This document shows positions 44,272 through 52,708 of a stretch of 64,000 nucleotides of DNA, in pieces. This DNA comes from CAVVXX01 sp052389895. Lineage in GTDB: Bacteria > Pseudomonadota > Alphaproteobacteria > Micropepsales > Micropepsaceae. The stretch spans positions 1-64,000 of the forward strand of contig JBQTHM010000023.1 of NCBI GenBank assembly GCA_052389895.1, given 5' to 3'. Numbering within the stretch: the stretch's first letter is position 1; the number at the start of each line of letters is the position of its first letter. The notes under the pieces were generated by a model. The model was not told where the DNA came from and searched no databases. It saw only the letters and a list, made by a program, of their open reading frames with translations. The position numbers were made by a program, and so were the translations under genes.

Positions 44272-45987
44272 GTGGAATTGGGCACCGGGCTGTTTCAACG
44301 CAGTTTCAAGGAAAGCTTTAAGGCGCTTGGCGAAGCCAATGCCGCCGAACGGCTTCGCCTCGCGGTTACCGGGGCGGGCGAGGCTGCATTCGATTGGACC
44401 ATCGCCGACAACCGCATCGTCTGGGAAGCCGCCGACTCCGTTCTGCGGCCCCATGTGGACCCCGCGCAGGTCGAGACCGGCCATGGATTTTGCGCCTGGA
44501 TCGGTCACGAAAGCAAAGAGCGGCTACTGTCGCTTGTAAGCGAAATCGCGCCGGCCGAGCCCGTCTTCGAACTGGAATTCCAGTCGCTCGCGCCCAAACC
44601 GGAATGGTTCGAAATCCGCGCCGTGCGTGTGCCGGGGCCAAATGGCGCGGCGGAGCGGGTTACGGGCGTACTGCGGACGGTTACCGAGCGAAAACATGCT
44701 CTGGCACGGCTTACCTATCTTGCCGCCTACGACGAATTGACCGGTCATCTCAATCGCACGCGGCTGCGCGACGAACTGACCAAGACGATCGCGCGCGCTG
44801 CCGCGAACGACCGGCATTGCGCCTATTTCGTCGCGGCAATCGACAAGCTTGCGGTGATCAACGAGACGTACGGTTTTGATGTCGCCGATGAAGTGATTGT
44901 CGCAACCGGCCAGCGGTTGGCCGCAAGCTTGCGCGCCAGCGACGTCATCGGGCGCACGGGTGGAAACAAGTTCGGAATTATACTTTCCGAATGCGGCGAG
45001 CAGGAGACGGCGCAGGTGGCCGAGCGCCTGCGCGCGAGCGTGCGTGACGACGTCATCGAGACTCGGGCAGGGCCAGTATCGGCAACCGTTTCCATCGGTG
45101 CCGTATGGCTTCCTGCGCACGCGGTGACCAGCCAGGAAGCGATGCTGCGTGCGGAAGAGGCACTCAACCGCGCCAAGAGCACTGGGCGCAATGGGTTTGT
45201 GGGCTACTCGCAATCGCCCCAACGCGAATCTGCGCGCAGGCGTCTAATCACAATTGCCGACGATGTGATGGCCGCACTCAACGACCACCGGCTCGTTTTT
45301 GCCTATCAGCCTATTGTCGGCGCCCGCTCTCGCCTGCCCGAGCATTACGAGTGCCTGCTGCGCCTCACACGCAAGGACGGGACTATCGCGGCCGCGGGCG
45401 AGTTCATCCCGGCTGCGGAAACGCTGGGGCTTGTGCGCCTTGTGGACCGGCGCGTTCTAGAGATGGCAGTTGCGCAACTCTATTCGCATCCCGAGATCAA
45501 GCTTTCCATCAATGTGTCCGGGACCACAGCCGGCGATCCTTCGTGGCTCCAGTCCTTCATCAATTATGTGCGCGAGAATCGCGAGGTGGCCGAGCGCATG
45601 ACGGTGGAACTGACGGAAACCGCCGCCATTCACGCCTTCGAGGAAAATGCACGCTTTGTGAGCCGGCTTCGCGACATGGGCTGCCGCGTAGCCATCGACG
45701 ATTTCGGCGCCGGCTACACCTCCTTCCGTAACCTGCACATGCTTCGTGTGGACATGGTCAAGATAGACGGCGCTTATGTACGCGAGCTGACGGCTTCACC
45801 CGACAACCAGCTTTTCGTGCGTACCCTCGTTAGCCTCGCAAAGAACTTCCAGCTGGAAACGGTTGCCGAATGGGTGGGCTCGGAAAAGGACGCCTCGCTG
45901 CTCGGCGAATTCGGCGTGGACTATTTCCAGGGCTATTGTTTTGGCGAGCCCGACATGTCGCCCGCCTGGCCCACGCAGCCTAACTGA
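44272..45987 (+). CDS. PAS-GGDEF-EAL protein, probable c-di-GMP phosphodiesterase
   Basis: 571 residues from a GTG at 44272. A PAS-like domain (about 25-138) ends in TERKHALARLTYLAAYDELTG. The GGDEF domain (about 145-315) has GGNKF (230-234) in place of GG[DE]EF, so it should not make c-di-GMP. The EAL domain (about 330-565) keeps the catalytic residues: E360 in ECLLRL, N414, E446, DD476-477 in DDFGAGYTSF, K497 and E533. The expected net activity is c-di-GMP hydrolysis with sensory input from PAS. No membrane segment is seen. Confidence 0.9.
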   Translation: MELGTGLFQRSFKESFKALGEANAAERLRLAVTGAGEAAFDWTIADNRIVWEAADSVLRPHVDPAQVETGHGFCAWIGHESKERLLSLVSEIAPAEPVFELEFQSLAPKPEWFEIRAVRVPGPNGAAERVTGVLRTVTERKHALARLTYLAAYDELTGHLNRTRLRDELTKTIARAAANDRHCAYFVAAIDKLAVINETYGFDVADEVIVATGQRLAASLRASDVIGRTGGNKFGIILSECGEQETAQVAERLRASVRDDVIETRAGPVSATVSIGAVWLPAHAVTSQEAMLRAEEALNRAKSTGRNGFVGYSQSPQRESARRRLITIADDVMAALNDHRLVFAYQPIVGARSRLPEHYECLLRLTRKDGTIAAAGEFIPAAETLGLVRLVDRRVLEMAVAQLYSHPEIKLSINVSGTTAGDPSWLQSFINYVRENREVAERMTVELTETAAIHAFEENARFVSRLRDMGCRVAIDDFGAGYTSFRNLHMLRVDMVKIDGAYVRELTASPDNQLFVRTLVSLAKNFQLETVAEWVGSEKDASLLGEFGVDYFQGYCFGEPDMSPAWPTQPN

Positions 45988-45995
45988 CTCACTGA

Positions 45996-46607
45996 CTATT
46001 TCCGTCCGGCCAGCTCGGCCAATTGCCGGCGCATTGTCTCGATCTGATCCTTGAGTTCGCGGATCTCGTCATCGCGCTCGTGATCCTTTGCCTCGCCCCC
46101 ATTGCCGCGCGTGGATTTGGCATCAGGCCCATTTTCGCGCATCTGCCGCGCGACGGGCGCGAACATCTTCATCGCCTGTTCAAAAATGGCCATGTTCTGC
46201 CGGGCAATCGTCTCGAAATTCTTGTAGCCAAGGCCGCCGAACGCATCGGCGAATTTCTCCCGCAGCTGCTCCTGGTTGCGGGCGAAGCTTTCCATGGACA
46301 TTTCGAGGTAACGGGGCACGAAGGCCTGCAGATTATCGCCATACAAGCCGATGAGCTGGCGCAGGAACTTGATGGGCAGAAGGTTATGCCCCTTGCCCTC
46401 TTCTTCCACGATGATCTGAGTGAGCACCTGGCGCGTGATGTCTTCGCCCGTGCGTGCGTCGCGCACTTCGAAATCGACGCCTTCCTTCACCATCTCGCAG
46501 AGATGGTCGAGCGTCACATAACTCGACGCCTTCGTGTTGTAGAGCCGGCGGTTCGCATATTTCTTTATGATGACCGGATCGCCGGGCCCGCTCTTCCTGT
46601 CGCTCAA
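45996..46607 (-). CDS. phaR: Polyhydroxyalkanoate synthesis repressor PhaR
   Basis: DNA-binding regulator that also senses PHB and represses phasin and PHB genes. The DNA-binding domain is VIIKKYANRRLYNT...YVTLDHLCEMV, followed by the PHB accumulation domain repeats and an acidic/basic C-terminal coiled coil (about 203 residues). The start is probably the TTG at 46607 (MSDRKSGPG), with AGG upstream; a GTG at 46613 is the alternative. The open frame to 46808 would add residues without family similarity. It is divergent from phaB. Confidence 0.9.
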   Translation of the reverse strand: MSDRKSGPGDPVIIKKYANRRLYNTKASSYVTLDHLCEMVKEGVDFEVRDARTGEDITRQVLTQIIVEEEGKGHNLLPIKFLRQLIGLYGDNLQAFVPRYLEMSMESFARNQEQLREKFADAFGGLGYKNFETIARQNMAIFEQAMKMFAPVARQMRENGPDAKSTRGNGGEAKDHERDDEIRELKDQIETMRRQLAELAGRK

Positions 46608-46770
46608 ACGCACACCTGGGGGCGATAACGGGCGCTTTCGCGTCCTCCTGCACAGTCGACTCAACACGCCCGCAAGCGGGCTGTAAAGCCCAATTTCATT
46701 GGACCCGCAAAAGGGTTTACGAGAACAAACGCGGCATGCATGAATCCCTGCAGCAGAGGCGGAGAAAAAT

Positions 46771-46932
46771 ATGACAAATGCGGAATTCCCCTTCTCCGCC
46801 GGGCTCACGCGCGAAGGACTTGGTGCCGTCGGGAGGAAAGCCTTCTACCTGGAGATCATTCTGCGAAGGATTGCGGGCGCCCTTGGCACCCGCTGGCGTG
46901 CAGTTCGCCGCCAGCCAGCGAGAGCCGGGTGA
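46771..46932 (+). CDS. Possible small basic protein, 53 residues
   Basis: The ATG at 46771 has GGAG 6 bases upstream and the frame runs to a TGA at 46932. The protein begins MTNAEFPFSAGLTREG, has a hydrophobic amphipathic middle (AFYLEIILRRIAGALG) and an Arg-rich end. It lies in the 400-base gap between phaR and phaB, 73 bases before phaB. No family is recognised. The good ribosome binding site is the main support; chance cannot be excluded in this gap. Confidence 0.35.
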   Translation: MTNAEFPFSAGLTREGLGAVGRKAFYLEIILRRIAGALGTRWRAVRRQPARAG

Positions 46933-47005
46933 AAACTTTTCGGGCAGTTTCGGAGTTTAGGTAGTCTTCCACTGTCCCAAGTTGACAACGGAGAGGAGAC
47001 GTTCA

Positions 47006-47728
47006 ATGGCGCGCGTTGCGCTGGTCACAGGTGGCACAAGAGGCATTGGCAGGGCAATTTCGGTAGCCTTGCGGCAAGGCGGATACCGTGTCGTGGCAAA
47101 TTTTCACGGCAACGAAGAAAAGGCGAAGGCCTTTGAACGCGAGACAAAGATTGCTTCCCGCAAGTGGGACGTGGCCGATTTCGGCGCATGTATAGAGGCG
47201 GTGGCCGAAGTGGCCGACGAATTCGGGCCCGTCGACGTCCTGGTGAACAATGCAGGCATCACGCGCGATGCCACCATGCGCAAGATGGGCCGCGAAGCAT
47301 GGGACGCCGTTGTGGATACGAACCTCGGCGGCTGTTTCAACATGTGCAAGGCGGTTTGGGAGAGCATGGTCGAACGCGGCTTCGGCCGAATTGTGAACAT
47401 TGGCTCGATAAACGGGCAAGCGGGCCAATATGGGCAGGTAAACTATGCCGCCGCCAAATCGGGCATCCACGGCTTCACCAAGGCGCTGGCGCAGGAAGGG
47501 GCGGCCAAGGGCATTACGGTGAACGCGATCGCACCGGGCTATATCGACACGGACATGGTGGCCGCCGTGCCCGTTAACGTGCTGGAAAAGATCGTCGCGC
47601 GCATTCCGGTGGGACGATTAGGCAAGGCCGAGGAAATTGCGCGCGGCGTGGCGTTTCTGGTGGCGGACGATGCGGGCTTCATCACCGGCTCCACACTCTC
47701 TATCAACGGCGGCCAGCATATGTATTGA
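47006..47728 (+). CDS. phaB: Acetoacetyl-CoA reductase PhaB
   Basis: NADPH-dependent reduction of acetoacetyl-CoA to 3-hydroxybutyryl-CoA for PHB synthesis. It has 240 residues of the short-chain dehydrogenase family: ALVTGGTRGIGRAIS, NNAGITRD, catalytic Ser in IGSINGQAGQ, and YAAAKSG (Tyr-x3-Lys). The start at 47006 has GGAGAGGAG upstream. NFHGNEEKA near residue 35 fits the PhaB nucleotide-specificity loop. phaA and phaC are not in the window. FabG-type activity is the alternative, but PhaR next door favours PhaB. Confidence 0.88.
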   Translation: MARVALVTGGTRGIGRAISVALRQGGYRVVANFHGNEEKAKAFERETKIASRKWDVADFGACIEAVAEVADEFGPVDVLVNNAGITRDATMRKMGREAWDAVVDTNLGGCFNMCKAVWESMVERGFGRIVNIGSINGQAGQYGQVNYAAAKSGIHGFTKALAQEGAAKGITVNAIAPGYIDTDMVAAVPVNVLEKIVARIPVGRLGKAEEIARGVAFLVADDAGFITGSTLSINGGQHMY

Positions 47729-47764
47729 TTCCTTTCGCTTGATCCCACTACCGGATTTCGTCAC

Positions 47765-48388
47765 GTGGAATCCCTTCAGCTGATCGAAGTAAAATCGCTC
47801 GCTTGCGTCCGCGGCGGCCGCGACGTTTTCCAGGGACTGAATTTTCGCGCGGCCGCGGGCGAGACTGTCCTGCTGCAGGGGCCGAACGGAGCGGGCAAGA
47901 CCTCCACGCTAAGAATCCTTGCGGGTCTGCTGCCTCAGGCGGCGGGGAGCGTCACCTTGCGCGACCAACGCGGCACAGTGACCGACGCGGCAGAGCGCGC
48001 CCAAATTGCGGGATGGCTCGGCCACCAGGACGGCATCAAAGGCCAAATGACCGTTTTCGAAAACGTGCACTTCTTTGCCGCGCTCTTCGGTGCGGTGGAA
48101 TCGCCGGAATCGATTCTTGATCGCGTCGGACTTTCCGCTTCCAGCGATTGGCCCGCACAGTTTCTCTCTGCGGGGCAGCGCAGGCGGCTTGCGCTGGCGC
48201 GGCTCCTTCTTGGCAATCGTCCGCTCTGGCTCCTGGACGAGCCCTTGGCGGCGCTTGATGCGGAAGGCCGCGAGCTTGTCGCGAGCCTCGTGCGCGGGCG
48301 TTGCGAGCACGGCGGCATCGCCGTCGTCGCCTCGCACGGCGACTTTGCGCCGGCGGCGCAGCACGTCCGTCTTGGAACGCAAAAGTGA
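47765..48388 (+). CDS. ccmA: Haem exporter ATP-binding protein CcmA
   Basis: ATPase of the CcmABCD complex that releases haem-loaded CcmE during cytochrome c maturation. It has 207 residues from the GTG at 47765. Walker A is GPNGAGKTS, the signature is LSAGQRRRLALARLLL, Walker B is LWLLDEPLAALD, and the H-loop is ASHGDF. The LSAGQ signature is typical of CcmA. It overlaps ccmB (GTGA). It begins 37 bases after phaB on the same strand, so the two could share a transcript. Confidence 0.93.
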   Translation: MESLQLIEVKSLACVRGGRDVFQGLNFRAAAGETVLLQGPNGAGKTSTLRILAGLLPQAAGSVTLRDQRGTVTDAAERAQIAGWLGHQDGIKGQMTVFENVHFFAALFGAVESPESILDRVGLSASSDWPAQFLSAGQRRRLALARLLLGNRPLWLLDEPLAALDAEGRELVASLVRGRCEHGGIAVVASHGDFAPAAQHVRLGTQK

Positions 48389-49038
48389 GGGCGTTCGCGG
48401 CCCTAGTCGCGCGCGACATCCGCCTCGCGTTCCGGGCGGGCGGAGGGGCGCTGCCGGCGCTCGGTTTCTTCACCATGGTTGCCGCGCTCGTGCCGTTCGG
48501 CGTGGGTGCCGAACCCGCACTGCTCGCGCGCATCGGCGGCGGCGTGCTGTGGATTGGCGCGGCACTGGCCGCCCTGCTCACGCTCGACCGCCTGTTCCAA
48601 AGCGATTTCGAGGACGGAAGTCTCGATGTGCTGGCGCTCTCGCCGCTTTCACTCGAAACAACGGCCACGGCAAAAATGGCCGCGCATTGGCTAACCACGG
48701 GAATACCGCTTGTCGCGCTTTCGCCCGCCGCGGCGCTGCTGTTCGGTCTTGCGCATGAGACCTTGGGCGCGCTCGCACTTTCGTTGCTCGTCGGCACGCC
48801 CGCCTTGAGCGCCATCGGCGTCATAGCCGCGGGGCTCACGCTATCGCTCAGGCGGGGCGGGCTGCTGTTGTCGCTGATCGTGCTCCCGCTCGAAGTGCCG
48901 GCCGTCATTTTCGGGGCGCGCGCCGTCATGGCCGAAGGCTCCAGCGATCTGCTTTTCCTGGCGGCATTCTCTCTGGCCGCCGTCTTGCTTGCACCCTTCG
49001 CCTCCGGCGCCGCCGTGCGGCTCAATCTCGCAGGATAG
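48385..49038 (+). CDS. ccmB: Haem exporter permease CcmB
   Basis: 217 residues with six transmembrane helices. It starts at the GTG at 48385 overlapping the ccmA stop. VARDIRLAFRAGGG is the conserved first segment, and FQSDFEDGSLDVLALSPLSLE is a CcmB hallmark. It forms the membrane part of CcmAB. Confidence 0.93.
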   Translation: MRAFAALVARDIRLAFRAGGGALPALGFFTMVAALVPFGVGAEPALLARIGGGVLWIGAALAALLTLDRLFQSDFEDGSLDVLALSPLSLETTATAKMAAHWLTTGIPLVALSPAAALLFGLAHETLGALALSLLVGTPALSAIGVIAAGLTLSLRRGGLLLSLIVLPLEVPAVIFGARAVMAEGSSDLLFLAAFSLAAVLLAPFASGAAVRLNLAG

Positions 49039-49078
49039 AAACTTGCCCGCGCCCGCGTACGCCCCTAGACCACAGCGC

Positions 49079-49798
49079 ATGGCAAGTCTCGCCAATCCCA
49101 AGCGCTTCATGGATCTTTCGGGCCGCCTGGTGCGATGGTTCGTGCTCATGGCGGGTGTTCTGCTGGCAGCGGGGTTCTATCTCGCTCTTTTCGTCGTGCC
49201 TCCCGATTACCAGCAGGGCGAATCCGTGCGCATCATGTTTGTGCACGTGCCGGCGGCATGGATGAGCATCTTCGTCTATGCGCTGATTGCTGCCGCCTCT
49301 TTCGCCGGCCTCGTATTCGCGCATCCCTTGGCCGATGTGGCGGCAAAGGCCGCCGCGCCCTATGGCGCCATGTTCACCGCACTCGCGCTCGTTACGGGTT
49401 CGTTATGGGGAAAACCGATGTGGGGCGCCTATTGGGCTTGGGACGCCAGGCTCACCTCGGAGCTTGTGCTGCTGTTCATCTACTTCGGTTACATGGCGTT
49501 GTGGGCGGCCATTGAAGATCCTGCGCGCGCGGGCCGCTTGGCGGCAATTCTTGCCCTGGTGGGGGCGGTCGATCTTCCCATAATCCATTTTTCGGTCGAT
49601 TGGTGGCGCGAACACACGCTGCACCAGCCCGCCAGCGTTGTACGCATGGACGGGCCCGCCCTGCACGGCGATTTCCTTTGGCCGCTCCTCATCATGGCCT
49701 TGGGCTATATGGCGCTCTTCTTCGCGCTTTGGCTCACGCGGATGCGAACCGAAATACTTTCGCGCCGTGCGAGGGTACTGATACTCCAGGGGACATAA
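49079..49798 (+). CDS. ccmC: Haem-handling protein CcmC
   Basis: 239 residues with six helices. It transfers haem to CcmE. The tryptophan-rich WWD signature is at 115-122 (WGAYWAWD), followed by ARLTSELVLLFIYFGY. His ligands include H56 (MFVHVPAAW) and a His in IIHFSVDWWREHTLHQ. Start ATG at 49079. The stop overlaps ccmD (TAATG). Confidence 0.96.
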   Translation: MASLANPKRFMDLSGRLVRWFVLMAGVLLAAGFYLALFVVPPDYQQGESVRIMFVHVPAAWMSIFVYALIAAASFAGLVFAHPLADVAAKAAAPYGAMFTALALVTGSLWGKPMWGAYWAWDARLTSELVLLFIYFGYMALWAAIEDPARAGRLAAILALVGAVDLPIIHFSVDWWREHTLHQPASVVRMDGPALHGDFLWPLLIMALGYMALFFALWLTRMRTEILSRRARVLILQGT

Positions 49799-49956
49799 TG
49801 GAAAGCCTGCTGCACATGGGCGGATATGGGGCTTTCGTCTGGCCAGCCTATGCCGCAAGCCTATTTGCGCTTGGCGGCGCCATCGCGCTGACCTGGAGCG
49901 CGCACGCGCGCATGAGGCGAATGGTGGAACGCCTCGAATCCGGTAAGAGGCGGTGA
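49798..49956 (+). CDS. ccmD: Haem exporter protein CcmD
   Basis: 52 residues, the usual CcmD size. A single transmembrane helix (AFVWPAYAASLFALGGAIAL) is followed by a basic tail ending MVERLESGKRR. The start HMGGYGAFVWPAY is the family signature. It helps release holo-CcmE from the CcmABC complex. It overlaps ccmC and ccmG. Confidence 0.93.
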   Translation: MESLLHMGGYGAFVWPAYAASLFALGGAIALTWSAHARMRRMVERLESGKRR

Positions 49957-50492
49957 AGCAGGCGCCTTATTTAGTTCCCGTTGCTCTTTTTGCGGCGCTT
50001 GTCGCAATTTTTGCCATTCAGCTTGCCGGGCCGCCGCCGTCGCAATTGACTTCGCCCCTCATCGGCAAACCGGTGCCGCAATTTTCTTTGGACCCGCTTT
50101 CCGAATTTGGAGGCTTTACACCGGCCGATCTTGCGGCCGGGCGCGTGACGGTCGTCAATTTCTGGGCATCCTGGTGCGCGCCTTGTCGTATCGAACACCC
50201 CTTGCTAATGGCGCTGGCGCGCCGCGACGACGTGGCTGTCTATGGGATTGCCTGGAAGGACAAGCCCGAAAGAGCGCAAGCCTTTCTCGAAGAACTGGGG
50301 AGCCCGTTTGCGCGCGTTGTGCTGGATCAACGGGGGCGCGCCGGCATCGATTGGGGCATCTCAGGGGTTCCCGAAACGTTTGTCGTGGATGGCCGAGGCG
50401 TCGTGCGGGCCCACGTGTCGGGCCCGCTCACGCCCCAAGCCGTGAGGGAAATCGTTATGCCTGCGGTCCGAGGGACGGCGCCGCCGCGCTAG
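49953..50492 (+). CDS. ccmG: Thiol:disulfide interchange protein CcmG/DsbE
   Basis: 179 residues from a GTG at 49953. An N-terminal membrane anchor (VPVALFAALVAIFAIQLAG) holds a periplasmic thioredoxin domain with WCAPC at 74-78 and the cis-Pro segment ISGVPETFVVDGRG. It keeps apocytochrome c cysteines reduced. It ends the ccm operon, with the stop overlapping that of the convergent marR gene. ccmE, ccmF and ccmH/I are not here. Confidence 0.94.
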   Translation: MKQAPYLVPVALFAALVAIFAIQLAGPPPSQLTSPLIGKPVPQFSLDPLSEFGGFTPADLAAGRVTVVNFWASWCAPCRIEHPLLMALARRDDVAVYGIAWKDKPERAQAFLEELGSPFARVVLDQRGRAGIDWGISGVPETFVVDGRGVVRAHVSGPLTPQAVREIVMPAVRGTAPPR

Positions 50493-50983
50493 CGCAGCCG
50501 GCGCCCACCCCGGCCGTTCGGAGAGCCGCGCTCCAGATGTGCAACTATTGTCGCCAAGTACTTGGAAAATTTGGTTCTTTCAGCAGCGGGCAGGCCTGAC
50601 AGGATGTCCTTTTCCACGCGCTCGTTGGCGGCCTTGGCGCCCCTTAGCGCTTTGCGCGCGAGCGGACCCAGATAGACCGCATTGGCGCGGGCATCTTGCT
50701 CGGTCCGCTTTCTGGCAAGCAGCCCGCGCAGCGTCATCCGGCTGACCATCTCCGCAAGGGTGGATCGGTCGATGCCGGTCTTTTCCACGAGTTCGGCCTG
50801 GCTCAGGCCCTCCTTCTCCTCCACGGCCGCGAGAACCGTAAACTGCTGGCGTGTAAGGCCGCTGGAGCCCAGTTCCCGTGAGAACCGGTCGTTCGCCCTT
50901 TGCACGCATCTGCGCATCATGTGCGAGGGTGCACCGGAAAGAAAGAAGCCGCTGTCCGTCTTGCGCGGACCTTTCGAAGCCAT
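50489..50983 (-). CDS. MarR family transcriptional regulator
   Basis: 164 residues. The winged helix is GLTRQQFTVLAAVEEKEGLSQAELVEKTGIDRSTLAEMVSRMTLRGLL, with the beta-wing KRTEQDARANAVYL. The C-terminal helix forms the dimer interface. The ligand and targets are unknown. A 235-base AT-rich gap separates it from yciB. A promoter and operator for marR should lie there, but I found no clear palindrome. The gene is transcribed away from that gap. Confidence 0.88.
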   Translation of the reverse strand: MASKGPRKTDSGFFLSGAPSHMMRRCVQRANDRFSRELGSSGLTRQQFTVLAAVEEKEGLSQAELVEKTGIDRSTLAEMVSRMTLRGLLARKRTEQDARANAVYLGPLARKALRGAKAANERVEKDILSGLPAAERTKFSKYLATIVAHLERGSPNGRGGRRLR

Positions 50984-51218
50984 CAGACACCCCTCGGGAA
51001 ATTACATTTGGTACGCGGGCACGAATGTCCGTCTTTGCCGGACTTGCAACAAAGAATACTCCGAACAGGCCAGCGCGCAAGCAGCGCGCGTAGATAATTT
51101 GCAACACATTGAATCTTGTTTTCTTTTGCGCGGAAGAAAAACACTTACATCCGTGAAATGTTCTTTCGAAAGTGATTTTCAACGCAAATTGTTCGCATTT
51201 GCTTTTTCGATCGCTGCA

Positions 51219-51785
51219 TCATGTCGCAGGCGGTGACTTATCGCTGGTCCGCTGGCGGCGCATGACAAAAGGCACTTGCAAGAGACTGAAAAGCACAATC
51301 AAAGGGAAAATACCCCAGACCTTGAACGCCACCCATGTGTCAGTCGAGAAATTCCGCCACACCATTTCGTTGGCCAAGGCAAGCGCAAGAAAGAACAGCG
51401 ACCAGCGCCAGGTAAGGGTGCGCCAGGAGGCCTCGTCGAGCTGAAATGCCTGTCCAAACGCGTACTTAATGAGCAGCCTGCCGCCTGCCAGCCCGCCCAG
51501 CAATACAGCCGCAAACAGCGTGTACAGAATGGTGGGCTTTAGCTTGATAAAGAGCTCGTCGGATAGCGCGAGCGTGAGCCCGCCGAAAACGAGCACCAGC
51601 GCACCTGTAATAAGCGGAACTGGCGAAACCTTGCGCTCGATGGCAAATCCCAAGACAACGCCCACCACCATTGCCAACATGAAGGCCGCGGTAGCGGCGA
51701 AAATTCCCCACCAAGCGTTGGCCACAAAGAAAATCAGCAACGGACCCAGATCGAGCACGAGTTTCAGAGCGGGCGGCGTTTTCAT
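51219..51785 (-). CDS. yciB: Septation protein A-like inner membrane protein (YciB/IspZ)
   Basis: 188 residues with five to six helices. DLGPLLIFFVANAWWGIFAATAAFM and LKPTILYTLFAAVLLGG are family hallmarks, as is WRNFSTDTWVAFKVWGIFPL near the end. The family takes part in cell-envelope maintenance and septation in some bacteria. It overlaps the ftsY stop (ATGA) and is the last gene of dapF-mtaB-ftsY-yciB. Confidence 0.92.
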   Translation of the reverse strand: MKTPPALKLVLDLGPLLIFFVANAWWGIFAATAAFMLAMVVGVVLGFAIERKVSPVPLITGALVLVFGGLTLALSDELFIKLKPTILYTLFAAVLLGGLAGGRLLIKYAFGQAFQLDEASWRTLTWRWSLFFLALALANEMVWRNFSTDTWVAFKVWGIFPLIVLFSLLQVPFVMRRQRTSDKSPPAT

Positions 51786-52708
51786 GCGGCGCCTGTTAGC
51801 GCTTTGGCGAACGAGCCAGCATCGAAAGGCTGCAAATCATCAAGTTTTTCTCCCACGCCGACAAAATGGATGGGCAGGCCGTACCGGCGCGCCAGCGCAA
51901 TCAGTATGCCGCCCTTCGCCGTGCCGTCCAACTTGGTCATGACAAGGCCGCTCAGCGCGATCGCATCCCTAAACGCGCTCACCTGCGAAATTGCGTTCTG
52001 GCCCGTCGTGGCGTCGAGCACCAGCAGGCTGGCATGCGGGGCATCCGGATCCAATTTCCTGAGCACACGGGCGATTTTTTCGAGCTCGGCCATCAGTTCT
52101 GCCTTGTTTTGCAGCCGTCCGGCGGTGTCGATAAGAAGTACGTCGGCGCCCGCGTCGCGTGCCTGCTTGAAGGCGTCAAATGCAAGGCCTGCCGCGTCGG
52201 CGCCAGGCTCGCGCGCCACGACATGAGCGCCCGCACGCTCTCCCCAAATCTTGAGCTGATCAATGGCGGCCGCACGAAATGTATCGCAGGCAGCAATCCA
52301 TATTTTGTGCTTCTCTCGGCCAAGTCTGGCTGCAAGCTTGCCGATGGTCGTCGTTTTGCCGCTGCCGTTCACGCCAGCGATCAGCACCGCGTAAGGCTTC
52401 TTATCGGGATCGGGCTCGAAAGGGCGCGCGACCGGTTCGAGGATATTTGCAATCGCCGCGGCCAGAAGCGCGCGGACTTCCGTCTCCGAAATGGCTTTGT
52501 CGTAGCGGCCTTTGCCAATGTCCGCGGCGATCTCGTGCGCCAAGTGCACGCCCACATCGGCCTGAATCAGACCGTCTTCCAGTGCCGAAAGCGTTTCGGC
52601 ATCCAGCTTCTTGCGCGCGAAAACGCCTGCCAGGTTGTCCGTGAGTGCGGACGAGGAGCGCGATAGCCCCGACTTGAGCCGCGCGAAGAATTCGGTTGGT
52701 TTGGTCAT
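51782..52708 (-). CDS. ftsY: Signal recognition particle receptor FtsY
   Basis: 308 residues consisting of the NG domain only; the long acidic A domain of E. coli FtsY is missing, as in many Alphaproteobacteria. G1 is GVNGSGKTTTIGKLA. DTFRAAAIDQL, DTAGR, TKLDGTAKGG and GVGEKLDDLQPF complete the SRP GTPase set. It docks ribosome-SRP complexes at the membrane; its partner Ffh is encoded 4.5 kb further on. It overlaps mtaB and yciB by 4 bases each. Confidence 0.96.
   Translation of the reverse strand: MTKPTEFFARLKSGLSRSSSALTDNLAGVFARKKLDAETLSALEDGLIQADVGVHLAHEIAADIGKGRYDKAISETEVRALLAAAIANILEPVARPFEPDPDKKPYAVLIAGVNGSGKTTTIGKLAARLGREKHKIWIAACDTFRAAAIDQLKIWGERAGAHVVAREPGADAAGLAFDAFKQARDAGADVLLIDTAGRLQNKAELMAELEKIARVLRKLDPDAPHASLLVLDATTGQNAISQVSAFRDAIALSGLVMTKLDGTAKGGILIALARRYGLPIHFVGVGEKLDDLQPFDAGSFAKALTGAA

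Noticed and set aside
47754..47774. CACGTG near the ccmA start as a second parS site
   Set aside because: Only the central CACGTG and a few flanking bases match the parS consensus, and the position overlaps the ccmA start region.
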